Shown here: positions 25,181 through 33,642 of the stretch, piece by piece
Layout of the letters: each line of letters opens with the position of its first letter
Numbering within the stretch: the stretch's first letter is position 1
DNA from: Azospirillum brasilense
Lineage (GTDB): Bacteria > Pseudomonadota > Alphaproteobacteria > Azospirillales > Azospirillaceae
Direction: 5' to 3'
NCBI RefSeq assembly: GCF_008365405.1
Contig: NZ_QOKV01000004.1
Span: 248,001-312,000, forward strand
DNA length: 64,000 nucleotides
The notes under the pieces: model-generated
Database searches by the model: none
Seen by the model: the letters and a program-made list of their open reading frames with translations, nothing else
Told to the model about the DNA's origin: nothing
Translations under genes and position numbers: made by a program

Positions 25181-26848
25181 ATGCGCCACACCCTGCGCCG
25201 TCTTCCCGCCCGTCCGCTCGCCGCCGCGCTGATGCTCGCAACCCTGGCGCTGCCGCCCGCCGCCGCCCGCGCGGAGGCCCCCCCGGTGACCGAGGACGGG
25301 GCCAGGGCGCTCGCCGCCGCGCTGAAGGACGGGTTGGCCCGCTGGTTCCCCAAGAGCGAGGGCGACGCGACCGAGCTGCGCTGGACCGGCGAGCCGGTGG
25401 CCACCCCGGCCGGCGACCATTACGAGGTCGCCCTGCCCGCCCTGACCGCGGTGTCGGACGACGGCACCACCGCCGACATCGGCACCATCCGCCTGACGGT
25501 GAAGCCGCAGGACGGCAACACCCACGCCGTCACCGCCACCCTGCCCGACCGCGTCGCCATCCTGGACAACGGCAAGCCGTCGGCCACCGTCAAGCTGGGC
25601 CGCCAGCGCATCAGCGCCCTGTGGTCCGGCGCCTACGAAACGGCGCTGTCCATGGACGCGGAGCTTGGCGACCTGTCGGTCACCAGCGACCGCAAGGGCA
25701 AGAAGGGCAAGAAGGACGAGAGCGCCCTGACCGTCGGCGCCATCACCGTCGCCGGGGAGCTGAAGCCGGACGGCAGCGCCGCCGCCGGCACCCCGCTGTG
25801 GAGCGGCCCCGGCGCGCTGTCCATCAGCAACCTGCGCTTCCTCGACGAGACGAAGAAGGAGGTGCTGAACCTCGGCGGCCTGACGATGGAGGGCACCTAC
25901 ACCCGCGTCGACCTCGCCCGCGCCGACGCCATGCAGCGGCTGACCCAGACCCACGCCCTGGCCGGCACCCAGCCCCCGGCGGCGGAGCTGATCCCGCTGA
26001 TGCAGAACCTGATGGGCGGGGCCAGCGGGCGCGTCCGCCTGTCCGGCCTGACCGCCCTGAATCCGGAGGACGGCACCCGCCTCGCGCTGGGCCAGCTCGT
26101 CCTGCGCGGCAGCGCCGAGGATCTGGACAAGCCGATGGCCTCGACCACCTTCGGGATCGAGTCCAGCGGCCTGACGCTGGAACCGGAGGTGGCACCGAAG
26201 GCCTTCATGCCGGACAAGCTGGACGTTCAGATCAGCACCGCGAAGCTGCCGACCGCTTCGCTGTGGCGGGCCTTCGCCGACCTCGCCACGCTGGCCGAGG
26301 CCCAGGCCGCCGCGGGCGAGGAGGATGAGGAAGAAGGCGAGGGCGAGGAGGATGAGGAAGAAGGCGAGGGCGAGGAGGAAGCCGACTTGCCGGACCATGG
26401 GGCCGACGAGGCGGCGGTGGCCGCCATCGGCAACCGGCTGATGGGCGCCATGGCGGAGGTCGGGACGGAGCTGCGCATCGACCGCTTCGTCGTCAACACC
26501 CCGGCGACCTCCGGCACCGTGACCGGCGCCATGCGCATGGCCGCCAACTCCGCCTTCGGCGCGGTGGGCAGCAGCACCGTGCTGCTGCGCGGCCTGGACG
26601 CCGCCACCAAGGCGATGCAGCCCAAGCCGGGCAAGAAGGCCGACGAAAGCACCCAGAACGCGCTGGGGGTGATCGCCATGCTCCAGGCCTTCGGGCAGGC
26701 GTCCAAGGACGACGCCGGCAACGACGTGCGCAGCTACAAGATCGACGTCACCGAGACCGGCCAGTTCCTGCTGAACGGGGCGGACATGAGCGCGATGATG
26801 GGCATGGGCCAGCCGGAGCCGGAGCCGATCCAGGGCAAGAAGCGCTGA
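25181..26848 (+). CDS. Exported protein of unknown function with acidic repeat
   Basis: A 555-residue protein with a signal peptide (RPLAAALMLATLALPPAAARA). The mature part is beta-rich with alternating statements of the type LTVKPQDG.., LSVTSDRKGKKG.., LTVGAITVAGEL and LSISNLRFLDETKK, suggestive of an AsmA-like or DUF945/DUF2125-like periplasmic beta structure; I cannot name the family. A Glu/Asp-rich block (about 378-401) is encoded by a 27-bp tandem repeat. The C-terminus carries FLLNGADMSAMMGMG. It diverges from the helicase gene and is followed by a palindromic repeat and htpG. Confidence 0.8.
   Translation: MRHTLRRLPARPLAAALMLATLALPPAAARAEAPPVTEDGARALAAALKDGLARWFPKSEGDATELRWTGEPVATPAGDHYEVALPALTAVSDDGTTADIGTIRLTVKPQDGNTHAVTATLPDRVAILDNGKPSATVKLGRQRISALWSGAYETALSMDAELGDLSVTSDRKGKKGKKDESALTVGAITVAGELKPDGSAAAGTPLWSGPGALSISNLRFLDETKKEVLNLGGLTMEGTYTRVDLARADAMQRLTQTHALAGTQPPAAELIPLMQNLMGGASGRVRLSGLTALNPEDGTRLALGQLVLRGSAEDLDKPMASTTFGIESSGLTLEPEVAPKAFMPDKLDVQISTAKLPTASLWRAFADLATLAEAQAAAGEEDEEEGEGEEDEEEGEGEEEADLPDHGADEAAVAAIGNRLMGAMAEVGTELRIDRFVVNTPATSGTVTGAMRMAANSAFGAVGSSTVLLRGLDAATKAMQPKPGKKADESTQNALGVIAMLQAFGQASKDDAGNDVRSYKIDVTETGQFLLNGADMSAMMGMGQPEPEPIQGKKR
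26315..26368 (+). repeat. 27-bp in-frame tandem repeat encoding an acidic tract
   Basis: Two perfect or near-perfect 27-bp units (26315-26341 and 26342-26368), followed by a partial third, encode repeats of GEEDEEEGE. The length is a multiple of three, so expansion keeps the frame. Confidence 0.75.
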
Positions 26849-26865
26849 GGCTGCGGGAAGGGTCT

Positions 26866-26976
26866 TGCCCCCACCCTTCCCACGGCTGCGCCGCGGGCCC
26901 CTTCCCTCCCCCGCTGACGCAGGAGAGGGAGTTGATCCCCTCCCCTGCGAAGCGGGGGAGGGTTAGGGAGGGGGCA
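26866..26976. repeat. Palindromic intergenic repeat (about 110 bp)
   Basis: This copy opens TTGCCCCCACCCTTCCCACG and closes GGGTTAGGGAGGGGGCAA. The inner pair is CCCTCCCCCGC / GCGGGGGAGGG, plus the CACGGC..GCCG hairpin. It stands between the exported-protein gene and htpG, 154 bp before the htpG start. Confidence 0.78.
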
Positions 26977-27041
26977 ACACGTCTCCCAACCCAACCCACC
27001 ACTCCGGTTGCGAAACTCCAGTGCAACGCCAGCCGATCGCT

Positions 27042-27070
27042 CTTGCATGGGGCGGCGCGCTCGCACATAT
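27042..27070 (+). promoter_or_regulatory. Candidate sigma-32 promoter of htpG
   Basis: CTTGCA (27042-27047) and CACATAT (27064-27070) are separated by 16 bp. The CTTG of the -35 and the CAT-AT of the -10 resemble the alphaproteobacterial RpoH consensus. The position, about 60 bp upstream of the htpG ATG, is right for a heat-shock gene. Confidence 0.4.
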
Positions 27071-27130
27071 CTGCGCCGTCCTTCGGACCCATCGGCAAGC
27101 TTACCAACAAGAACGATCAAGGATGACACC

Positions 27131-29020
27131 ATGACCGAGGAACGGCTCAGCTTCCAGGCCGAGGTCAGCCGCCTGCTCGACATCGTCGCGCACTCGCTCT
27201 ACAGCGAGAAGGAAGTCTTCCTGCGCGAGCTGGTCTCCAACGCCTCCGACGCCTGCGACCGGCTGCGCTACGCCGCGCTGACGCAGCCCGAACTGTCCGC
27301 CGACGACCCGAACCTGAAGGTCCGGCTGACCGTGGACAAGGAGGCGCGGACCCTCACCGTGGCCGACAACGGCATCGGCATGAACCGCGAGGATCTGGTC
27401 GAGAACCTCGGCACCATCGCGCGCTCCGGCACCGCCGCCTTCATGCGCAACCTGAAGGACAGCGCGAAAGACGGGGATGCCAAGAAGGACGTCAACCTGA
27501 TCGGCCAGTTCGGCGTCGGCTTCTACTCCGCCTTCATGGTCGCCGACCGGGTGGAGGTGCTGACCCGCAAGGCCGGGGAGACGCAGGGCTGGCGCTGGCT
27601 GTCGGACGGCAAGGGCGAGTTCACCATCTCCGACGTCGCCGACCTGCCGCGCGGCACACAGATCAAGCTGCACCTGCGCGAGGGCGACGACGAGTATCTG
27701 GAGGAGCACCGCCTCTCCGGCATCGTCCGCAAATACTCCGACCACATCGCCATCCCGATCCTCTTCGGCGAGGGTGAGGACGCCAAGTCGCTGAACAGCG
27801 CGTCGGCCCTGTGGATGCGCTCCAAGAGCGAGATCACGGCGGAGCAGTACACGGAGTTCTACCACCATGTCGGGCACGCCTTCGACGATCCGTGGCTGAC
27901 CCTGCACTGGCGGGCCGAGGGCGCCATCGAATACACGAACCTGCTGTTCGTTCCGTCCTCCAAGCCGTTCGACCTGTTCGACCCCAAGCGCGCCCACCGG
28001 GTGAAGCTGTACGTCAAGCGCGTCTTCATCACCGATTCGGCGGAAGGGCTGCTGCCGCCCTACCTGCGCTTCCTGCGCGGCGTGGTGGACAGCGAGGACC
28101 TGCCGCTGAACATCAGCCGCGAGATGCTCCAGCACAACCCGATGCTGGCCAAGATCCGCGCCGGCATCACCCGCCGCGTCCTGTCGGAGCTTGGCAAGAA
28201 GGCCCGCGACACCGAGAAGGCGGAGGAATACGCAGCCTTCTGGGAGAATTTCGGCGCCGTCCTCAAGGAAGGCCTCTACGACGACTACGAGCACCGGGAC
28301 GACCTGCTGAAGCTGATGCGCTTCCGCAGCACCGCCGGTGACGGTCTGGTCTCGCTGGAGGAGTATCTGGGCCGCATGAAGGAGGGCCAGGAGGCCATCT
28401 TCACCATCAGCGGCGACGACATCGAGACGCTGAAGCGCAGCCCGCAGCTCGAAGGCTTCAAGGCCAAGGGCGTCGAGGTGCTGTTGCTGACCGACCCGGT
28501 GGACGAGTTCTGGGTGCCGTCGGTCGGCAGCTTCCAGGACAAGCCCTTCAAGTCGGTGACCCGCGGCGGCGCCGATCTCGGCAAGATCCAGGGCGGCGAG
28601 GAGAAGCCCGCCGAGGAGAAGGCCTCCGAGGGCGAGCTGACCGACCTGCTGGTCCTGCTGAAGCTGACGCTCCAGGACGTGGTGAAGGACGTCCGCCCGT
28701 CGGAGCGCCTGACCGACAGCGCCGTCTGCCTCGTCGCCGACGAGAACGACATGGACATGCACCTGGAACGCCTGCTGAAGCAGCACAAGCAGCTCGGCAT
28801 GGACGCCCCGGCGGCCAAGCGCATCCTGGAGGTCAACCCCGCCCACCCGCTGATCAAGCGCCTCGCCGAGCGCGCCAAGGCAAGCGGTGCGGCGACCTCG
28901 CTGGACGACGCGGCGTGGCTGCTGCTCGACCAGGCGCGCATCGTGGAAGGCGAAGCCCTCCCCGACCCCGCCGCCTTCGCCCGCCGTCTGGCGAGCGCCA
29001 TGGAGAAGGGGCTGGCGTAA
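27131..29020 (+). CDS. htpG: Molecular chaperone HtpG (Hsp90)
   Basis: A 629-residue cytosolic Hsp90. The GHKL ATPase domain is at about 1-220: SLYSEKEVFLRELVSNASDA, DNGIGM, GTIARSGT and GQFGVGFYSAFMVA. The middle domain has FVPSSKPFDLF and RGVVDSEDLPLNISREMLQ with the catalytic Arg. The C-terminal dimerisation domain starts around 500 (LKLTLQDVVKDVRPSERLTDSAVCLV). AAGGA precedes the ATG at 27131 with proper spacing. A possible sigma-32 promoter lies upstream, fitting its heat-shock role. Confidence 0.97.
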   Translation: MTEERLSFQAEVSRLLDIVAHSLYSEKEVFLRELVSNASDACDRLRYAALTQPELSADDPNLKVRLTVDKEARTLTVADNGIGMNREDLVENLGTIARSGTAAFMRNLKDSAKDGDAKKDVNLIGQFGVGFYSAFMVADRVEVLTRKAGETQGWRWLSDGKGEFTISDVADLPRGTQIKLHLREGDDEYLEEHRLSGIVRKYSDHIAIPILFGEGEDAKSLNSASALWMRSKSEITAEQYTEFYHHVGHAFDDPWLTLHWRAEGAIEYTNLLFVPSSKPFDLFDPKRAHRVKLYVKRVFITDSAEGLLPPYLRFLRGVVDSEDLPLNISREMLQHNPMLAKIRAGITRRVLSELGKKARDTEKAEEYAAFWENFGAVLKEGLYDDYEHRDDLLKLMRFRSTAGDGLVSLEEYLGRMKEGQEAIFTISGDDIETLKRSPQLEGFKAKGVEVLLLTDPVDEFWVPSVGSFQDKPFKSVTRGGADLGKIQGGEEKPAEEKASEGELTDLLVLLKLTLQDVVKDVRPSERLTDSAVCLVADENDMDMHLERLLKQHKQLGMDAPAAKRILEVNPAHPLIKRLAERAKASGAATSLDDAAWLLLDQARIVEGEALPDPAAFARRLASAMEKGLA

Positions 29021-29033
29021 GGGTTCGTCACCG

Positions 29034-29122
29034 TTGCCCCCTCCCTAACCCTCCCCCTCTTCGAGGGGGAGGGGACTTTTCTCCCTCTCCCGCAAAGCGG
29101 GGGAGGGCCGGGGTGGGGGCAA
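29034..29122. repeat. Palindromic intergenic repeat (about 90 bp)
   Basis: It starts TTGCCCCCTCCCTAACCCTC and ends GGCCGGGGTGGGGGCAA, with inner hairpins CCCCTC-TTCG-AGGGGG and CTCCCGCAAAGCGGGGGAG. It sits between the convergent htpG and histidine-kinase genes, where it could end both transcripts. Confidence 0.75.
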
Positions 29123-29124
29123 GG

Positions 29125-30270
29125 CTACCCGCCCACCCGCTCCGCCGGGAAGACCAGCGTCATGGTGGTGCCGCGGTCGGGCGCGGTGTCGATGTCCAGC
29201 CTCCCCCCGTGAAGCTCCACCAGCCGCTTGGTCAGCGGCAGGCCGAGGCCGGTGCCGATGTGGTTGCGGCCCAGCGCGCTGTCGATCTGGCCCCAGGGCT
29301 CCAGCGCTTTCTCCAGCTCGTCGGCGGTCATGCCGATGCCGGTGTCGTGCACCGAAAGGCACAGCGCCCCGTCCGCCGCCACGCGGCCGTTCAGGGTGAC
29401 CACCCCGTCGGGCGGCGTGAACTTCACCGCGTTGGACAGCAGGTTCAACAGCATCTGCCGCAGCTTGCGCTCGTCGGCGCGCAGCGCAGGCAATTTCGGC
29501 GGCAGGTCGGTGTCGATGCCGACCCCGGCCCGCCCGGCGCGGTCGGAGAGCAGGCGGGCGCTGCCCACGGCGACGCGCAGCACGTCCACCGCGGATTCGG
29601 CCAGCTCCAGCCGTCCGGCCTCGGCCTTCGACAGGTCGAGCAGGTCGTTGATGAGGTCCATCAGGTGCCGCCCACTTTCCGCGATGTCGCGGGCGTAGTC
29701 GCGGTAGAGCGGGTTGGAGATCGGCCCCAGGACCTCCTGCTCCAGCAGTTCGGCGAAGCCCATCATCGCGTTCAGCGGGGTGCGGATCTCATGGCTCATG
29801 CAGGCGAAGAAGGCGGTCTTGGCGCGGTTGGCGCGCTCCGCGGCGCGGCGGGCCTCGTCGAGCTGGCGGGTCCGCTGGATGATCTGTTCGTCCGTCCGCG
29901 CCAGCAGGGCCACCCCCGACCCGATGCCGAGGTACCGCCCGTTCTCCAGCACGACGAAGCCGGAGGCCAGCGCGCCGGGCTTGTCCTGCATGATCCGCCG
30001 CGCGACCTCGCAGAGCGGAAGGTCCGCGTCCACCAGCAGCGAGTCCGGGTCCATCGCCGTCCGCGCCGGCGCCTCCGGATCGGCAATCCCCGCCAGCGCC
30101 AGACGGTCCACCAGCCCCAGGACGCGCCCGTCCTCCGCCGTCACGGCGAGCGCCGGCAGACCGGGTTGGGCGGCCAGCCGGTCCCGCAGGGTGCGGCAGG
30201 GCGTGTCCGGCCCGACGGGCGGCTCACGGACGGCCAGCAGGGCCGCCACCAGGACAGGGGCGGTCTCCAT
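29125..30270 (-). CDS. CBS-domain histidine kinase
   Basis: A soluble 381-residue sensor kinase. The N-terminal 120 residues look like a CBS pair (ALAVTAEDGRVLGLVDRLAL; FVVLENGRYLGIGSGVALL), a type also fused to GGDEF proteins. A short coiled coil leads to HisKA with phospho-acceptor His in FFACMSHEIRTPLNAMMGF. The HATPase has N box LLNLLSNAVKFT, G1 VHDTGIGM and G2 GTGLGLPLTKRLVELHGG. No membrane segment is present, so it senses a cytoplasmic cue. The start at 30270 (METAPVLVAALL) is my choice; an ATG at 30387 is possible. No cognate regulator is adjacent. Confidence 0.87.
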   Translation of the reverse strand: METAPVLVAALLAVREPPVGPDTPCRTLRDRLAAQPGLPALAVTAEDGRVLGLVDRLALAGIADPEAPARTAMDPDSLLVDADLPLCEVARRIMQDKPGALASGFVVLENGRYLGIGSGVALLARTDEQIIQRTRQLDEARRAAERANRAKTAFFACMSHEIRTPLNAMMGFAELLEQEVLGPISNPLYRDYARDIAESGRHLMDLINDLLDLSKAEAGRLELAESAVDVLRVAVGSARLLSDRAGRAGVGIDTDLPPKLPALRADERKLRQMLLNLLSNAVKFTPPDGVVTLNGRVAADGALCLSVHDTGIGMTADELEKALEPWGQIDSALGRNHIGTGLGLPLTKRLVELHGGRLDIDTAPDRGTTMTLVFPAERVGG

Positions 30271-30421
30271 TTCCGGCGTGCCGCTTGGGACGGGACTGGT
30301 CGGATCGGGATCGAGCACGGGGTGACGCAGCCTCGTCTGTCGGATGGGACGGTCGGTCCGGAACCGAAGCAGCCCCGGACCCTCCATCCTGCCAGACGTT
30401 CGTTTGCAATTGGTTGCCGTA

Positions 30422-31363
30422 TCAGACGGCTCCGGCCGCCGGCACCGCGTTCTGCGGAGCGCCGCCGGCGCCCGTCCCGCCGGTCGCCGTGACCTGCACA
30501 TCCACCGTCATGCCGAGGAAATCCGCCGGCGCCCCGGTCCAGGAACCGCCGAGCGGCACCGCCTGCGACGGGTCCCGGGCAACGGCGACGCGGATCAGGT
30601 TCTTGCCGCCGACGATGCCGTTGGTCGGGTCGAACTCCACCCAGCCGCAGCCCGGCAGGTAGATCTCGACCCAGGCGTGGGTCGCCCCGCCGCCGGTCAT
30701 CGCCCCATCCTGCCCATCCCGCGCGGGATCGTAGAGGTAACCGGACACGAAGCGCGCCGCGAAGCCCAGCGAGCGCACCGCCTCCATCATCAGAAGCGCG
30801 AAATCGCGGCAGGAACCGCTCTTCCAGGTCAGGGTGTCCACCGGGCTCTGGGTGCCCTCCAGGTCGCGCGCCTGATAGGTGAAGGTTTCCTTGATGGCGC
30901 GGGTCATCGACACCAGCATGTCCTGCGTGTCGGGCGGCCCGCCCTCGCCCAGCGTCACGAACTGCCGGGCCCATTCGTCCACCAGATGGTCGGGGTCCGG
31001 GTAGTGCCGCTGGGTGGTCAGCGCCAGGTCCGGCACCTCCTCCGCGGAATAGCTGAAGGGGTAGGAGCGCGCGTAGTCCTCGATGGGGAATTCCAGCTCG
31101 CCCATCGGGTAGTGATCGACCCGGATGTGGCTTTCGAAGCGCAGCTCGGTCGCCGGCTGGTCGAAGCTCACCACCGCGATGGAATTGCCGAACACGTCGT
31201 GGAGCCAGCGGACGGAGGCCGGCGGCGGGCTGATCACCAGACCCGTTTCGATCAACCGCAGATCGTGGCTGTCGCGGGGCCGGAACATCAGGCGATGGTC
31301 GCCGAAGGTCACCGGGTTGGCGTAGCGGTAGGTGGTGGTGTGGTGGATGTCCAGGGTCATCAT
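30422..31363 (-). CDS. Transglutaminase-like cysteine protease family protein
   Basis: A 313-residue protein with an N-terminal beta domain (LDIHHTTTYRYANPVTFGDH, as in the bacterial transglutaminase N-terminal family) and a transglutaminase core. The catalytic triad is visible: Cys in SGSCRDFALLMMEAVR, His in GGATHAWVEIYLPG and Asp in FDPTNG. Such proteins are often encoded near alpha-E and circularly permuted ATP-grasp genes; these are not seen here. Two adjacent ATGs (31363 and 31360) are possible starts. Substrate is unknown; a peptidase or ligase role is inferred. Confidence 0.9.
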   Translation of the reverse strand: MMTLDIHHTTTYRYANPVTFGDHRLMFRPRDSHDLRLIETGLVISPPPASVRWLHDVFGNSIAVVSFDQPATELRFESHIRVDHYPMGELEFPIEDYARSYPFSYSAEEVPDLALTTQRHYPDPDHLVDEWARQFVTLGEGGPPDTQDMLVSMTRAIKETFTYQARDLEGTQSPVDTLTWKSGSCRDFALLMMEAVRSLGFAARFVSGYLYDPARDGQDGAMTGGGATHAWVEIYLPGCGWVEFDPTNGIVGGKNLIRVAVARDPSQAVPLGGSWTGAPADFLGMTVDVQVTATGGTGAGGAPQNAVPAAGAV

Positions 31364-31554
31364 GGCGCGCGCCCTTTCCGTAAGCCGACACCAAACGTCG
31401 GCGTTTGTGAATGGTTCCGAATCACAGTATGGTGCTCGGGCATTCGGGTGGCCGTGCCGGGGAGGGACGGCGGCCAACGCGCGGCCGGGGCCACACGTGC
31501 CAAGCCACAAGGGGCCGGTCCGCGCGCCCATGAGACGACAACAAGGGGACTTCC

Positions 31555-31989
31555 ATGCCTTCGCGCCTCGAACAGCTCTGCATCGAGAAAGGGCTGAAGA
31601 TGACCGACCAGCGCCGCGTGATCTCGCGCGTGCTGTCGGAGGCCGCCGACCACCCCGACGTGGAGGAGGTTCACCGCCGGGCATCCACCATCGATCCGCG
31701 CATCTCCATCGCCACCGTCTACCGCACGATGCGCCTGTTCGAGGATGCGAACGTCATCGACCGGCTGGACTTCGGCGACGGCCGCGCCCGCTATGAGGAA
31801 GCCGGGTCGGAGCACCATCATCACCTGATCGATCTCGAATCCGGAAAGGTGGTGGAGTTCCAGAATGAAGATCTCGAACGGCTGAAGGAAGTCATAGCCC
31901 GCGAATTGGGCTATGAACTGCTCGGCCATAGGCTTGAATTGTATGGTGTTCCGTTGCGCCGCCGCACCACCACGTCGGAGGGGGAGTAA
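31555..31989 (+). CDS. fur: Fur family metal-dependent repressor (Fur/Mur)
   Basis: A 144-residue regulator. The N-terminal winged helix reads CIEKGLKMTDQRRVISRVLSEA, HPDVEEVHRRAS and ISIATVYRTMRLFEDANVI. The dimerisation domain has the metal-binding stretch SEHHHHLIDLESGKVVEF and ends HRLELYGVPL. The C-terminal CxxC zinc site of enterobacterial Fur is missing, as in the alphaproteobacterial Fur/Mur branch, where the protein often senses Mn(II). AGGGG lies 7-10 bases before the ATG. The Mn/Zn-type ABC importer 3 kb downstream would be a natural target, although I see no certain Fur/Mur box. Confidence 0.92.
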   Translation: MPSRLEQLCIEKGLKMTDQRRVISRVLSEAADHPDVEEVHRRASTIDPRISIATVYRTMRLFEDANVIDRLDFGDGRARYEEAGSEHHHHLIDLESGKVVEFQNEDLERLKEVIARELGYELLGHRLELYGVPLRRRTTTSEGE

Positions 31990-32150
31990 CGCCCGGGCGT
32001 GCCCTTCCTTGAGTCCTTTGGACTCGTCGGGCACCATCCGGACGATAATCCCATCAATTGCGGGTTGCGCCGGGCGCGGGTCTGTCCAGAGGCGATGCGT
32101 GGTCCTAGCTTCAGGAACACACACGAATCACCGACGGATCAACCGCCGCC

Positions 32151-32393
32151 ATGGACGACACGAACAACGACCCGGTTCTCGCCCGCCTCGACCGGCTGAA
32201 CGACAGCGTCACCCGCCGTCTGGACAAGCTGGAGGAGCGCCTGCGCATCCTGGAGCAGGACAACGGCGAGATCATCAACCTCCTGATCGCCGTGAAGGCG
32301 GGGCTGGAGGAATGCGCCGGAGAAATCGCCGCCGGCGAGCTGCTGGTCGAGGCGGAGGACGCGGACGATTCCCCCAGCCCGTCGCTGCACTAA
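32151..32393 (+). CDS. Small coiled-coil protein of unknown function
   Basis: An 80-residue acidic protein. Residues 8-60 form a strong heptad pattern (LARLDRLNDSVTRRLDKLEE, LRILEQDNGEIINLLIAVK), followed by an acidic Ser/Pro-rich tail. No family is recognised. GC-rich codon use and the clean heptads argue for a real gene. The ribosome binding site is weak. It lies between fur and a HAD phosphatase gene in the same direction. Confidence 0.6.
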   Translation: MDDTNNDPVLARLDRLNDSVTRRLDKLEERLRILEQDNGEIINLLIAVKAGLEECAGEIAAGELLVEAEDADDSPSPSLH

Positions 32394-32461
32394 GTTGCGT
32401 CGGACGGGCCTCCTCAACGCATTTGGCTTGTGACGCGGCGCGTTCCACCGGATAAGGGCGC

Positions 32462-33145
32462 ATGCAGACCAGCGCCATTCCCATTCCCGACGTCATCGTC
32501 TCCAGCCCCTCCACCGGAGGAATCGGCCCCCTGGCCTCCATCGCGCCGGGGGTGGCCTTCTTCGACTTCGACGGGACGCTGATCCACGGCGACAGCCTGC
32601 TGATGTTCATCGGCGAGGTCATCGGGCGCAACCGCGCCCGGCTGGCCTTTCTGGACGCCCTGCGCTCCGGTCTGCACCGCCACGCGCGCGGGCGCGGGCC
32701 GGGGGTGGATTTTCCGGGATCGGTCAAGACCATTTTGCTGCGCCGGACGCTGCGCGGCGTTCCGGTGGCCGACGCGCTGGCCGCGGCGGAACGGCTGGTC
32801 CACCGCATCCGCTGGCACGCCCCGCTGGTCGAAACCCTGAAGATGCACAGGCGCGAGGGGCGCCGGGTGGTCGTCGCCACCGGAGCGCTCGACGTCTACA
32901 TGCCGGCCCTGCTGCGCGGGTTGGACGTCGACGACCTGCTCGCCACGGGGATGGAGGTGGAGGACGGCACCCTGACCGGGCGGCTGTGCACCGGCAATTG
33001 CGTCCGGCTGGACAAGCAGGAGCGGGTGCGCGGCTGGATCGCCGCCAACGGTCCCTTCGGCGAAACCTGGGGCTACGGCAACCGCCCCAGCGACCTGCCC
33101 ATGCTGTCCATCGTCGACCGCCCCACCGTCGTCAAGATCCGCTGA
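32462..33145 (+). CDS. HAD-IB family hydrolase (SerB-like phosphatase)
   Basis: A 227-residue HAD phosphatase. Motif I is FFDFDGTLIHGDS, motif II falls at VVVATGALDVYM (Thr in ATG), and motif III/IV are the Lys in RLDKQERVRGW and GYGNRPSDLPMLSIV. This matches the HAD-IB/PSP-like branch, with an alpha-helical cap between motifs I and II (about 45-115). In this branch the motif IV opening is often GYGNSxxDxPML; here Arg-Pro replaces Ser and one residue. Possible substrates are phosphoserine-like or lysophospholipid phosphates; the context does not decide. Confidence 0.88.
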   Translation: MQTSAIPIPDVIVSSPSTGGIGPLASIAPGVAFFDFDGTLIHGDSLLMFIGEVIGRNRARLAFLDALRSGLHRHARGRGPGVDFPGSVKTILLRRTLRGVPVADALAAAERLVHRIRWHAPLVETLKMHRREGRRVVVATGALDVYMPALLRGLDVDDLLATGMEVEDGTLTGRLCTGNCVRLDKQERVRGWIAANGPFGETWGYGNRPSDLPMLSIVDRPTVVKIR

Positions 33146-33255
33146 CGTCAATATCCGCTGATCAGACGGCGCGTGCCGGCCATAGGGATTTGCAACCCGA
33201 ACCCGCGTGGCGTAGAAAACTCCTGAGCTTCAGGGAAGCCCGTGGTGAGACCCCC

Positions 33256-33642
33256 ATGACGACCGGCTTTTCCATCGACGCCAACATCCGCCTGCCCGGC
33301 CAGGGGGACCGCCACGCCGTCGTCGCCGACGACGATCACGCCCAGCGGAACGCGCTGGCCCGCCATCTGGCCGAACGCGGCTTCACCGTGTCCACGGTGT
33401 CCGGCGGCTTCGAAGCGCTGAGCCTCATCGGGGCGGAGGGTCCGGCCGTCGCCCTGCTGCGCCGCCGCATGCCGGAGGACGAGGGGGACCGGGCCGCGGC
33501 GCTGGCCTGCATGCTCTACCCGCACACCCGGATCATCCTGACCGCCGGCGCGCCGGACACCCAGCCGGGCAACAGCCCGGTCACCGTGCTGACCCGCCCG
33601 GTGGATCTGGCGCTGCTCGACCGCTGCCTGGACGGACTATAG
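33256..33642 (+). CDS. Pseudo-receiver domain protein
   Basis: A 128-residue single receiver-like protein. The acidic cluster ADDD (24-27) is intact, but the phospho-acceptor Asp is replaced by Arg69 (VALLRRRMP instead of LLDxxMP) and the conserved Lys by Arg114 (LTRPVD). The Thr after beta-4 remains (IILTAG). It therefore cannot be phosphorylated in the normal way and probably acts by protein contact. Its last 6 bp overlap the end of the convergent SAM-hydrolase gene. Confidence 0.78.
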   Translation: MTTGFSIDANIRLPGQGDRHAVVADDDHAQRNALARHLAERGFTVSTVSGGFEALSLIGAEGPAVALLRRRMPEDEGDRAAALACMLYPHTRIILTAGAPDTQPGNSPVTVLTRPVDLALLDRCLDGL

